The position numbers and the translations under genes are program-made. The notes below the pieces were generated by a model. The model was not told the DNA's origin. It did not search any database and saw only the letters and a list, made by a program, of their open reading frames with translations. A DNA stretch of 64,000 bases from Gordonia prachuapensis (GTDB lineage Bacteria; Actinomycetota; Actinomycetes; Mycobacteriales; Mycobacteriaceae), in NCBI RefSeq assembly GCF_036350515.1, contig NZ_JAZDUE010000016.1:62001-126000 (forward strand). Direction: 5' to 3'. Numbering within the stretch: position 1 is the stretch's first letter; each line of letters starts with the position of its first letter. This document shows positions 40,968 to 49,432 of the stretch, one piece after another.

Positions 40968-41762
40968 ATGACCACCCCGCAGGCCGACGCCGTCCTCACC
41001 GACTTCATCGACGCCATCACCACCGGCAGCCTCGAGGTGATCGACCTGACCACCCCGCTCAGCGCCGCCACCCCGGCCTTGCGTCTGCCCGACCCGTTCG
41101 TCAACCTGATCGACTTCAGCCTCGAAGAGGTCAGCGCGTACAACGAGCCGGGCCCGTTCTGGCGGCACAACAACATTCACACCGGCGAGCACATCGGCAC
41201 CCACCTCGACGCGCCGGTGCACTGGATCACCGGCCGCGACGGCGACGACGTCTCCCAGATCCCCGTCCAACGACTCATCGGGAAGGCCGCGGTGCTCGAC
41301 CTCACCGCCAAGGTCGCCGACAATCCCGACTACCTCCTCACCATCGCCGACGTCGAAGAATGGGAAGGCACCCACGGCCAACTTGACGCCGGCACCTGGC
41401 TACTGCTGCAGACGGGTTGGGAATCGCGCGGCGGATCGGAGGCCGAGTTCCTCAACGCCGACGACACCGGCTCGCACACACCGGGAGTCGCATCCGACTG
41501 CGCCGAATGGCTTGCCGCCCAACGTGACATCACCGGCCTCGGGGTGGAGACCGTCGGCGTTGACGCCGGCCTGGCCGCCGGATTCGACCCCGCCTTCCCG
41601 GTACACCACTACTTCCTCGGCAACGACAAGTACGGCCTGACGTCGCTGCGCAACCTCGGCCGGCTGCCCGCCACCGGTGCGCTGCTGGTGGTCACCCCGC
41701 TGCCGATCGTCGGCGGCACCGGCAGCCCGTCGCGGGTGCTCGCGGTGATCGGCGCGGCATGA
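40968..41762 (+). CDS. cyclase/kynurenine-formamidase-like metal hydrolase
   Basis: A 264-residue protein of the cyclase (PF04199) family. The metal motif HIGTHLDAPVHW (about residues 80-91) matches HxGTHxDxPxH. Other supports are the start LEVIDLTTPLSAATPALRLP and the pattern GVETVGVDAG in the second half. The family includes formamidases, polyketide cyclases and isatin hydrolases acting on amide or lactone bonds. The start at 40968 follows GGAGCAGCC. Its stop overlaps the TPP-enzyme start by ATGA, so the two probably work in one catabolic pathway; the substrate is not known. Confidence 0.85.
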   Translation: MTTPQADAVLTDFIDAITTGSLEVIDLTTPLSAATPALRLPDPFVNLIDFSLEEVSAYNEPGPFWRHNNIHTGEHIGTHLDAPVHWITGRDGDDVSQIPVQRLIGKAAVLDLTAKVADNPDYLLTIADVEEWEGTHGQLDAGTWLLLQTGWESRGGSEAEFLNADDTGSHTPGVASDCAEWLAAQRDITGLGVETVGVDAGLAAGFDPAFPVHHYFLGNDKYGLTSLRNLGRLPATGALLVVTPLPIVGGTGSPSRVLAVIGAA

Positions 41763-43417
41763 CCACCTACGGTCCCACCGTCGCCGACGTGGTGGGCCGA
41801 ACCCTGGCCGATCTCGGCGTCGGCCACGTCTTCGGGGTCGTCGGTAGTGGCAACTTCACGATGACCAATGCCCTTCGGGCAGGTGGTGTTCCGTTCACCG
41901 CAGCCCGCCACGAGGGCGGTGCGGCGATGATGGCCGACGGCTACTCGCGCATGTCGTCGCGCGTCGGGGTGGTGTCGCTACACCAGGGATGCGGACTCAC
42001 CAACGCGATGACCGGCATCGCCGAAGCGGCCAAGAGTCGCACCCCGATGATCGTGCTCACCGCCGACAGCCCCGCCGCGGCCCTGCGCTCCAACTTCCGC
42101 GTCGACCAGGAGTCGATGGTGACCAGCGTGGGCGCGGTCAGCGAGCGGGTCTACTCGGCGCAGACCGTGGTCGCCGACGTGACACGCGCGTATCGGATCG
42201 CGGTGACGCAGCGTCGCACGGTGGTGCTGAATGTGGCCATCGATGTCGCGGCGAGCGCGGCGTCAGTGGAGGGGCCGATTGACGCGGTCGTCGAGGCTCC
42301 GCGGGTGCGGCCGAATGCGGAAGCGGTGGCGCATCTCGTCGACGCCATTCGGGCATCGAGTAAGCCGGTGTTCGTCGCGGGCCGCGGCGGTCGTGGGGCG
42401 GGTCCCGAGATCGCTGCGCTGGCCGAGGCTTCCGGAGCCTTGCTCGCGACATCGGCGGTGGCGCACGGGCTCTTCGTCGACGACGAGTACGCCCTGGGCA
42501 TCTCAGGTGGCTTCTCCACCCCGACATCGGCCGAGCTGATTGCCGACGCCGACCTCATCGTCGGATGGGGATGCGCGCTCAACATGTGGACGATGCGACA
42601 CGGCAAGCTCATCGGGTCGGAGACGACGGTTGTCCAGGTAGACGATGACGTCGACGCGATCGGCGCACACCGCCCGGCCACGTTCGGCGTCGTCGGTGAC
42701 TGCGGGCTGACGGCGCAGGATGTGCTTGCCGAACTGGGACAATCGGACGTCCCGCGCTACCGCACCGCCGAAGTCGTCGCTCGAATCGCCAAAGACTCAC
42801 GGTGGCAGCATGTTCCGGTCGACGACAGCTCCACCGACGACCGCATCGATCCGCGCGCACTGACCATCGCACTCGATGAGATCCTGCCCGCCGAACGGGT
42901 CGTGTCCATCGACTCCGGCAACTTCATGGGCTACCCGGCCACCCACCTGTCGGTGCCCGACGAGTACGGCTTCTGCTTCACCCAGGCTTTCCAATCGATC
43001 GGACTCGGACTCGGGACCGCGATCGGTGCGGCAATCGCTCAGCCGCAACGACTTCCCGTGCTGGGCACCGGCGACGGCGGCTTCCTGATGAGCATCGCCG
43101 ACCTGGAGACCGCCGTGCGGATCGGTCTGCCACTGGTGGTGATCGTCTACAACGACGCGGCCTACGGCGCCGAGGTGCACCACTTCACCGGCGTCGACCA
43201 CGCCACGGTCACCTTCCCGGACACCGACATCGCCGCCATTGCTGAGGGATTCGGCGCACGAGGCGTCACCGTGCGGACCCTCGACGACCTCGACGGCGTG
43301 CGGCAGTGGGTCGACGAGTTCCGGTCAACCGGCTCGGCGCGACCCCTTGTCGTCGACGCAAAGATCGCCGACGACGGCGGCTCCTGGTGGTTGGCTGAGG
43401 CATTCGCGGGGCACTGA
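41759..43417 (+). CDS. thiamine-diphosphate-dependent enzyme (acetolactate synthase-like)
   Basis: A 552-residue ThDP enzyme with the three usual domains. The N-terminal pyrimidine-binding domain has the Glu in FTAARHEGGAAMMADGYSRM. The middle domain carries GRGGRGAGPEI. The C-terminal ThDP site GTGDGGFLMS ... VIVYNDAAYG holds the GDG(X)nNN-type motif, with NDA instead of NN. Such enzymes decarboxylate or ligate 2-oxo acids. It overlaps the upstream cyclase by 4 bases, suggesting that the cyclase opens a ring or amide and this enzyme acts on the oxo-acid product. The exact activity is unknown; it is not likely a biosynthetic AHAS because no regulatory subunit is near. Confidence 0.85.
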   Translation: MTTYGPTVADVVGRTLADLGVGHVFGVVGSGNFTMTNALRAGGVPFTAARHEGGAAMMADGYSRMSSRVGVVSLHQGCGLTNAMTGIAEAAKSRTPMIVLTADSPAAALRSNFRVDQESMVTSVGAVSERVYSAQTVVADVTRAYRIAVTQRRTVVLNVAIDVAASAASVEGPIDAVVEAPRVRPNAEAVAHLVDAIRASSKPVFVAGRGGRGAGPEIAALAEASGALLATSAVAHGLFVDDEYALGISGGFSTPTSAELIADADLIVGWGCALNMWTMRHGKLIGSETTVVQVDDDVDAIGAHRPATFGVVGDCGLTAQDVLAELGQSDVPRYRTAEVVARIAKDSRWQHVPVDDSSTDDRIDPRALTIALDEILPAERVVSIDSGNFMGYPATHLSVPDEYGFCFTQAFQSIGLGLGTAIGAAIAQPQRLPVLGTGDGGFLMSIADLETAVRIGLPLVVIVYNDAAYGAEVHHFTGVDHATVTFPDTDIAAIAEGFGARGVTVRTLDDLDGVRQWVDEFRSTGSARPLVVDAKIADDGGSWWLAEAFAGH

Positions 43418-43430
43418 GTGACGAGCCGCG

Positions 43431-44726
43431 TCAGCCGGCAGGTACCGGTGCTGGCGCCAGATCCTTGAGGAACTTCTCGATGCTGGGAACGATCGGCGGC
43501 GCGTCGAGCGCGGGCATCCGGGGAGGCGTGATCACCGGCAGTGTCGGTGGGGTGATCGCCGGCGCGGGTGGGGGCACGATGTTCTTGACCATCCGGTCGA
43601 ACTCGGCGGAGACGTCCTGCACGGTCTTCGTGACGTCGTCGGTCACCCGCTCGACCTGAGCCGGAACATCCGCGGCCAGTTTGTTCAGCCCGGCGACGGG
43701 ATCGGGCAGCGCCGGCGGTGGCGGCAACTCCAGCCGAGGAAGCGCGGGTATCTCGAGGCGCGCGTTGCGGGTTCCCGCTCCCGGTAGCGGGATCGGCCGC
43801 AGCGCACCGGCGATGAAGTCGCGCTGGTTGAGCAGGGTGGGGATGACGCCGTGGATGACCTCGAAGTGAATCCCGGCCGGCGGCAGGAACGGGGCGTCGA
43901 TCGTGAAACCGGTGGGATTGCCACCGAGGAGTCCCGGCAGACCCAGCTCGGCCGAGACACCCACCGAACCGATCAGCGGCAAGTTGATGCTGAATCCGAT
44001 CTGGAACTCGTGGCCGTTCAGCAGCGCGTCGACGATCTTGACCGGGTCATTGAGGAGGTGGCTGACGAAGGTGACCGGGTCGCCGCGCAGCACCGAGAGA
44101 AGCAGTCCGGCGCCGCTGACGCTGAGGACCCACGCGACCGACAGCGCAGTACCGATGAGCGCCGGCGTGACGAGCAACGCGACGATCGGAAGTCGGAGCG
44201 CGACCCGTCCGGCATTGGCGAGCGTGTTCCACAGGATCGGCAGCAGGTCGGCATGGCCCTCGTTGGCGATGCGGATCGCGTCTTCCAGCGGGACCAGTGC
44301 CGCCGCCGCGGCCTCCTCGAACCGACCCTGCAGCAGCAGGGTGAACGACCGGAACACTGCTCCGGGCACCTCGAGCGCGACCCGGCCGAGCTGTGCGTAG
44401 GTGTTGAACTCGACGGCCAGGAAGTAGGCGATGTTGGCCAGCTGATTGCGGCCGATCTGCGTGAGGATGGGGGCCGGCTCCTCGATGAGGATGCCGCCTA
44501 TCTCCGCCAGATTCTGGCCGGTGTTGGCGAACAACGTCCCCCAGGTGACGAGCGGATTGACGAACCGCACCGGGTTCACGTCGAGGGTTTGCGTCGCAAC
44601 CACCGGTGCCGCGATCGGCTCGACCGGCTTCGTCGGTGCCGACTGCAGGGCGGGAACCGCGATCAGGAGAGTGGCAGCGAACGCGGCGATGCCGGCTTTC
44701 ACCTGCAGGCCAAGCCATTTCGGCAT
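43431..44726 (-). CDS. exported hydrophobic repeat-like protein with Pro-rich tail
   Basis: A 431-residue protein. The N-terminus MPKWLGLQVKAGIAAFAATL is a signal peptide or anchor. The middle (about 60-250) has a repeating pattern of hydrophobic helices (LVTWGTLFANTGQNLAEIGG and further), followed by NLPLIGSVGVSAELGLPGLL. The last 100 residues are Pro/Ala/Val-rich. Similar proteins are seen in mycobacteria and relatives next to PE/PPE and cell-envelope genes, as I recall. The start at 44726 is chosen from the signal sequence; a longer frame reaches 45098 across the adjoining gene. Likely cell-envelope associated. Function unknown. Confidence 0.65.
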   Translation of the reverse strand: MPKWLGLQVKAGIAAFAATLLIAVPALQSAPTKPVEPIAAPVVATQTLDVNPVRFVNPLVTWGTLFANTGQNLAEIGGILIEEPAPILTQIGRNQLANIAYFLAVEFNTYAQLGRVALEVPGAVFRSFTLLLQGRFEEAAAAALVPLEDAIRIANEGHADLLPILWNTLANAGRVALRLPIVALLVTPALIGTALSVAWVLSVSGAGLLLSVLRGDPVTFVSHLLNDPVKIVDALLNGHEFQIGFSINLPLIGSVGVSAELGLPGLLGGNPTGFTIDAPFLPPAGIHFEVIHGVIPTLLNQRDFIAGALRPIPLPGAGTRNARLEIPALPRLELPPPPALPDPVAGLNKLAADVPAQVERVTDDVTKTVQDVSAEFDRMVKNIVPPPAPAITPPTLPVITPPRMPALDAPPIVPSIEKFLKDLAPAPVPAG

Positions 44727-44958
44727 AGCATTTCTCGCTCTCGGCAGACAACGCGGATGGCCCGCAGGTCTGCGAACCGCGAATCTTCGTGTGCGACAAA
44801 TATCCGGTCTTTGTTGTAGCACATTGGGCGTTGATCGGCTGGGCTTCGAGGAAAGCCGGCGGCCGAGCGTCACCCCGGTCCCTGAGGAGTTCGCTCCCCA
44901 CGACCGGCACGTCAGTATCATCGCGACCATCGAGACCACGCGAGGAGGCGACTGATCG

Positions 44959-46545
44959 ATGGCGGATGCCGCCCCACCCGAAGCCCCGACGCCCGCGGAC
45001 TTCACTTTCGCCCCGCTCAGCCCGGTCTCGTTCCTGTCCCGCGCAGCGGCGGTATTCGGCGAGCGCACCGCCATCGTGGACGGCGAGCTCACCTTCACCT
45101 ACGCCGAATTCCACCAGCGATCCGGTCAGTTGACCGCTGCCCTCGCGGACCTGGGCGTCCAACCCGGCGATCGGGTTGCCGCGTTGTGTGCCAACAGCCA
45201 CGTGATGCTCGAACTGCACCACGGTGTACTGGGATTCGGGGCGGTGCTGGTGCCGCTGAACATCCGGCTGTCCGAAGCGGAACTCGGCTACATCCTCGAA
45301 CACAGCGGCGCGACGCTGTTGGTGGCGACCGCCGAGTTCGCCGAGGCCGCACGGACCATCGCAGACGCGGCCGGGATTCGGGTGATCGTCGCGGGCGGCG
45401 CCGACGACGAGTACGAGGCGTTGCTCACGACCGCGACCGCTCCGGTGTGGCGGGACGCCGACGAACGCGGACTGCTCGCCATCAACTACACCTCGGGCAC
45501 CACCGGACGGCCCAAGGGCGTCATGTACCACCATCGTGGCGCGCACCTGCAGTCGCTGGCGATGGCCTATCACACCGGCATCGGACCGGGGTCTGCCTAC
45601 CTGTGGACGTTGCCGATGTTCCATTGCGACGGTTGGTGTTTCCCGTGGGCGCTCACCGCAGCCGGCGCCACCCACGTGTGCCTGCGCGCCATCGACACCG
45701 CCCAGATCTGGCGTCATCTCACCGAGGACGGCATCACGCATTTCAGCGCCGCACCCACGGTGCTGACGATGATCGCCGAGGACCCGGCGGCCGCACCCCT
45801 CGACCACACCGTGCACGCGACGACCGGTGGCGCGCCACCGTCGCCGTCGTTGCTCGCGCGGATGGCCGATCTCGGTGTCGAGGTCACCCACCTGTACGGG
45901 CTCACCGAGACATTCGGTCCGATCGCGGTCAACCAATGGCAACCCGAGTGGGACGCCGGGGGCGCCGATGCCCGGGCACAGCTGAAGGCGCGCCAGGGGA
46001 TCGGCAACATCTCCGCGGGGATGCTGCGGGTGGTGACCCCCGACGGCGACGACGTCCCCGCCGACGGCGCCACCGAGGGAGAACTCGTGGCACGCGGCAA
46101 CAACGTGATGCTCGGCTACTACCGCGACCCGGACGCGTCCGCGGTCGCCACTGTGAACGGATGGCTGCGTACCGGAGATGTCGCCGTCATGCATCCCGAC
46201 GGCTACGCCGAGATCCGCGACCGCAGTAAAGATGTCATCATCTCCGGTGGTGAGAACATCGCCTCGGTGGAGGTCGAGCGCGTCCTCGACAGTCACTCCG
46301 ACGTCGTCGAGTCCGCCGTGGTCGCCCGCGCTGACGACCGCTGGGGCGAGGTACCGGTCGCCTACGTCACCATTCGCCACGGAGCCGATCTGTCGGCCGA
46401 CGTCCTTATCGAGTTCGCCCGAGAACACCTGGCGCGATTCAAGGTTCCCAAGCAGATCGTGTTCGCCGAGTTGCCCAAGACATCGACCGGCAAGATCCAG
46501 AAGAACGTGCTGCGCCGGCAGGTCCAGCAGGACGGCGAGTCCTGA
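44959..46545 (+). CDS. acyl-CoA synthetase (FadD-like AMP-binding protein)
   Basis: A 528-residue AMP-forming acyl-CoA ligase. The P-loop motif YTSGTTGRPKG (about 176-186), LYGLTETFGP (the A5 motif), YRDP/GWLRTGDVA (A7) and IRDRSKDVIISGGENIASVE (A8), with the C-terminal Lys in TSTGKIQKN (A10), are all present. It activates a carboxylic acid with ATP and CoA; medium-chain or aromatic substrates are likely but not readable. The stop overlaps the next gene by one base (TGATG). It is divergent from the exported protein at 43431-44726. Confidence 0.93.
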   Translation: MADAAPPEAPTPADFTFAPLSPVSFLSRAAAVFGERTAIVDGELTFTYAEFHQRSGQLTAALADLGVQPGDRVAALCANSHVMLELHHGVLGFGAVLVPLNIRLSEAELGYILEHSGATLLVATAEFAEAARTIADAAGIRVIVAGGADDEYEALLTTATAPVWRDADERGLLAINYTSGTTGRPKGVMYHHRGAHLQSLAMAYHTGIGPGSAYLWTLPMFHCDGWCFPWALTAAGATHVCLRAIDTAQIWRHLTEDGITHFSAAPTVLTMIAEDPAAAPLDHTVHATTGGAPPSPSLLARMADLGVEVTHLYGLTETFGPIAVNQWQPEWDAGGADARAQLKARQGIGNISAGMLRVVTPDGDDVPADGATEGELVARGNNVMLGYYRDPDASAVATVNGWLRTGDVAVMHPDGYAEIRDRSKDVIISGGENIASVEVERVLDSHSDVVESAVVARADDRWGEVPVAYVTIRHGADLSADVLIEFAREHLARFKVPKQIVFAELPKTSTGKIQKNVLRRQVQQDGES

Positions 46546-47006
46546 TGCGGCCCGGTACGTCCACCGAACGTCGCCGCATCCCGCGTCTGCCGCTGTGGGT
46601 GATCGGGGCCGCGGTGATCGTGGTCATCCTCGGCGCCCTGCTCTGGCACGGGCGGTCCACCATGCAGGAACGCAGCGCGCACGAGACCGTGGCGACCTCC
46701 CGATGCGAGGACGCCGTCCGCGGTGAACTCGACGACCGGTTGGGCGCGAACGGCCAAGCCGCAGAAGTGGAGTTCGTCGACGTCGATTCGCGGACGACGG
46801 GCGTGGGCAGTGGCGAGGCGCAGGCTCTGCAGGACGCCGGCCGCGAGCGTGCCGAGATCGAAACCCATTGGGCCGTCACCGGTGACGTCACTCTCGACGG
46901 TGAGCTCCCGAGCGCCGCCCGACTCGGCCCGACCAACCCGTTCCGATGCACCGCGGCAGTCCTCGACGACGACAGCGTGGTGATCACCGGGGTGCACATC
47001 AACTGA
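46545..47006 (+). CDS. single-pass membrane protein, 153 aa
   Basis: After a basic start (MRPGTSTERRRIPRLP) comes one membrane helix (LWVIGAAVIVVILGALLW), then an extracytoplasmic domain with two cysteines (ATSRCEDAV and NPFRCTAAV) that may form a disulfide. The start overlaps the acyl-CoA synthetase stop (TGATG), so the two are co-translated. It resembles small Gordonia/Mycobacterium membrane proteins of unknown role. It is convergent with the amidohydrolase (20 bases apart). Confidence 0.7.
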   Translation: MRPGTSTERRRIPRLPLWVIGAAVIVVILGALLWHGRSTMQERSAHETVATSRCEDAVRGELDDRLGANGQAAEVEFVDVDSRTTGVGSGEAQALQDAGRERAEIETHWAVTGDVTLDGELPSAARLGPTNPFRCTAAVLDDDSVVITGVHIN

Positions 47007-47026
47007 CCTTCTGGGCGGTCCTGGAG

Positions 47027-47887
47027 TCACGGTTCGAAGCCGTAGACCTCGATCGCGTTGCGCGCGTAGAACCGGTCCTGCTCGTCGGCGGTCGCGTCGC
47101 CGATGACCGCGTCGAAGCTGGCCTGCAGTTCCTGATAGGTGCCGGCGGTCCGGTGGATGGGGAAGTTACTGCCGAACATGACCCGATCCCAGCCGAAGGT
47201 CTCGATCGCCGGGTCGATCCATCGGCGCAATGCCGTGGGCTCAAACGTGTTCGTCGTCATGCTGAGCCCGGAGACCTTGCAGGAGGCGCGAGTCTCACGG
47301 GCGCACAGCTGAATGGCTTCCAGCCACTCGGCGTGGGCGTCGTCGTCGTCCGCGGTGGGGAATCCGGTGTGTACCAGGGCGACGGTGAGGTCCGGAAATC
47401 GTTGAAGCGCACGAATCCAATCGGGCATCTCGTCGGGCTGGGTGACCAGGTCGAACACCACATCATGCTCGGTCAGCCACGACAAGACAGTGTGCACCGC
47501 GGGGGAGTCGGGCTCGAAGTCGTAGACGACGCGGATGCCCGCGAACCCCGATGTCGTTGCGTGCTGCGCGTTCAGATCGGCGATGATCTCGGCCGGGGAC
47601 ATCGTGGCGTCGACACACCCGATGTACCGCATGTCCAGGTGGTGCTCGTCGGCCAGTTTCACCGCCCACCGCAGTTCGTCCAGATACGAGCCCGGTGTCA
47701 GCGCTGCGGAGATGTGCAAGAGCTTGTCGACGGGGAACGAACCGACCGCTTGCCGGTAGTCGTCCGGCCCGAAGTCGCTCGCGAGTTCGGGCGTCGCGAC
47801 GCTCCGCGCGTAGTCGGCCATTCCGGGGTACCAGCCGGTGGCCAGGTCCCAGAACCGCATGTGAGTGTCGACAACCCGGTCGGGCAT
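47027..47887 (-). CDS. amidohydrolase family 2 protein
   Basis: A 286-residue TIM-barrel amidohydrolase. Supporting motifs are VVDTHMRFWDLATGWYPG at the N-terminus, GIRVVYDF, VALVHTGFP (His on strand 5-6), CKVSGLSM and MFGSNFPIH with the terminal Asn/His region. In relatives the first motif is DxHxHxW; here the second His is Arg (DTHMRFW), so the metal site may be changed. The usual reactions are hydrolysis or decarboxylation of lactones or aromatic acids. The start at 47887 is supported by GGGAGAA; the longer frame begins with TTG at 47902. Confidence 0.82.
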   Translation of the reverse strand: MPDRVVDTHMRFWDLATGWYPGMADYARSVATPELASDFGPDDYRQAVGSFPVDKLLHISAALTPGSYLDELRWAVKLADEHHLDMRYIGCVDATMSPAEIIADLNAQHATTSGFAGIRVVYDFEPDSPAVHTVLSWLTEHDVVFDLVTQPDEMPDWIRALQRFPDLTVALVHTGFPTADDDDAHAEWLEAIQLCARETRASCKVSGLSMTTNTFEPTALRRWIDPAIETFGWDRVMFGSNFPIHRTAGTYQELQASFDAVIGDATADEQDRFYARNAIEVYGFEP

Positions 47888-47992
47888 GGCTTCTCCCGTC
47901 AATCGACCGGCGACGAGCTGACGTCTGGTTCGTTAGGAAAGATAACGTATTCAGAGCGTCGGCGAAGCCCACCAATTGGGGGAATCGTGGGA

Positions 47993-48694
47993 TCAGCTGA
48001 TGGCGCGGATCCTCTCGGCTGGTGACTCCCACTGCGCCAGCGACCGCATCACGTCGCCGGCCACCACGGCGTGCCCTGCCCGTGTCAGATGGATCATGTC
48101 CGCGCTCAACCAGCTCGGCCGGAGTCGCGCGGGGTGCTGCCAGAACTCGGTGAGCACCATGTCGTAGCGTCCGGCCAGCCGACGCGTGATGTCGGCCAGC
48201 GCGGAGAAGCGCTCGCGGAGGTCGGCGAAGTCATCGGAGAACGCGTCGGCGAGGGTGAACATCGACAACGTGGCACCGGTCGCCGCGACTGCGGCGCACA
48301 GTTCGTCGAGGTCGCGTTCCACGGTGTAGAGGTCTGTGCCTACGAACAGGTCGTTGCCACCGGCACTGATGTGCACCAGATCGGGAATGAACTCGTACAG
48401 CGGAATAATCTGTGCCGCAGTGATTTCCGGGATGGTCGCGCCGATGCGGCCGCTGTTGAGATAGGAGAGGTCGGGGTGGACAGCCCGCAGTGTGTCGGCC
48501 ACCCGGTCGGCCCAGGCGACGTCGGCGTACCCCGGCCACGGGTCGCCGATGCCTTGCGCGATCGAATCGCCGATCACCGCGAACCGACGCCAGGGGGCCG
48601 TCGACAGCATCTCGCGAGCCTTCGCCGGCGGCAGGAGGAGAGGATCGTCGCGCTCGGTCCAGGTGCCGGACGAATGGTCGTCGACGTGGCTCAT
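47993..48694 (-). CDS. SGNH/GDSL-family hydrolase
   Basis: A 233-residue esterase-type protein. Block I is FAVIGDSIAQGIGDP (GDS motif), block III is ISAGGNDLF (GND), and block V is ADMIHLTRAGHAVVA (DxxH). The Gly of block II lies in YLNSGRIGATIPE. Such enzymes cut ester or acyl bonds by a Ser-His-Asp site. It lacks a signal peptide. Start 48694 is chosen for GAGGGAG upstream; a longer frame starts at 48757. It is divergent from the TetR gene, and a dyad at 48734-48765 lies between, so TetR probably controls it. Confidence 0.88.
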   Translation of the reverse strand: MSHVDDHSSGTWTERDDPLLLPPAKAREMLSTAPWRRFAVIGDSIAQGIGDPWPGYADVAWADRVADTLRAVHPDLSYLNSGRIGATIPEITAAQIIPLYEFIPDLVHISAGGNDLFVGTDLYTVERDLDELCAAVAATGATLSMFTLADAFSDDFADLRERFSALADITRRLAGRYDMVLTEFWQHPARLRPSWLSADMIHLTRAGHAVVAGDVMRSLAQWESPAERIRAIS

Positions 48695-48733
48695 AACAGA
48701 CTCCCTCGGATCATCGAGCACAAACTCAACGGA

Positions 48734-48765
48734 CGGTCGTACGTCTTGTTGAAACAATACGACCG
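48734..48765. promoter_or_regulatory. candidate TetR operator with nested dyads
   Basis: CGGTCGTA (48734-48741) pairs perfectly with TACGACCG (48758-48765). Inside it TTGTT (48746-48750) pairs with AACAA (48753-48757) around GA. The 32-base dyad lies in the 111-base gap between the SGNH hydrolase (48694, reverse) and TetR regulator (48806, forward) starts. Such symmetry is typical of TetR-family operators. Confidence 0.6.
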
Positions 48766-48805
48766 ATCGTTCGCCTTTTCAAGGGTCGAGTGGGAGCATG
48801 GGTTC

Positions 48806-49432
48806 ATGACCGACTCGGAGCGGCTCTCGGACAAGCGCCTCATCAAAGGCGCCAGGGCGCGCGCGACCATCGCACGCCACGCCGCCGACGTCGCGTCCGT
48901 CGAGGGGCTGACCGGCTTGAGTCTCGGAAAGCTCGCCACGGATCTCGGCCTGAGCAAGAGTGGTGTCTCGACGCTGTTCGGCTGCAAGGAGAATCTGCAA
49001 CTGGCCGCGGTCGAGTCGGCGCGCGATGTCTTCCTCGGTACGGTCGTCGCGCCTGCGCTGAACGAGGAACGAGGATTGGCGCGGCTGCGCACCCTCGTCG
49101 ATCGATGGCTGGACTATGTCGCGACGCCCGCGATGCCGGGCGGATGTTTCCGTGCCGCAACCGTTCCCGAGTTCGACAGTCGTCCGGGCCCGGTGCGTGA
49201 CGCGATCGGGGCGGACCGGCGTGAGTGGCTCGACTTCCTCGAGAAGGCGATCCGCTACGCACAGGACGACGGTGCGCTCGCCGACCATGATGCCGCCACC
49301 CTCGCGTTCGAGCTCGACGCCGTGGTGGCGGCCGCCAATTCCGGGGCCCGGATCGGAGACGAGTCGGCGTTGCCGACGGCGCGACGGATTGTCGAGCGAC
49401 TGCTCGGTGAGGCTGATCAGCACCGCAGCTAG
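48806..49432 (+). CDS. TetR-family transcriptional regulator
   Basis: A 208-residue protein: HTH region about residues 15-60 (ATIARHAADVASVEGLTGLS then LATDLGLSKSGVSTLFGCKE) with a large helical ligand domain (TetR_C). The start at 48806 is in the middle of a longer frame from 48071 that is antisense to the SGNH hydrolase and not believable. It is divergent from the SGNH hydrolase and convergent, overlapping by 4 bases, with the ABC permease. The ligand is not known. Confidence 0.92.
   Translation: MTDSERLSDKRLIKGARARATIARHAADVASVEGLTGLSLGKLATDLGLSKSGVSTLFGCKENLQLAAVESARDVFLGTVVAPALNEERGLARLRTLVDRWLDYVATPAMPGGCFRAATVPEFDSRPGPVRDAIGADRREWLDFLEKAIRYAQDDGALADHDAATLAFELDAVVAAANSGARIGDESALPTARRIVERLLGEADQHRS

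Noticed and set aside
44047..46428. 793-residue reverse-strand frame opposite the acyl-CoA synthetase
   Set aside because: Antisense to a well-supported enzyme; product is low-complexity (Gly/Arg/Val/Asp) as expected for a GC-rich shadow.
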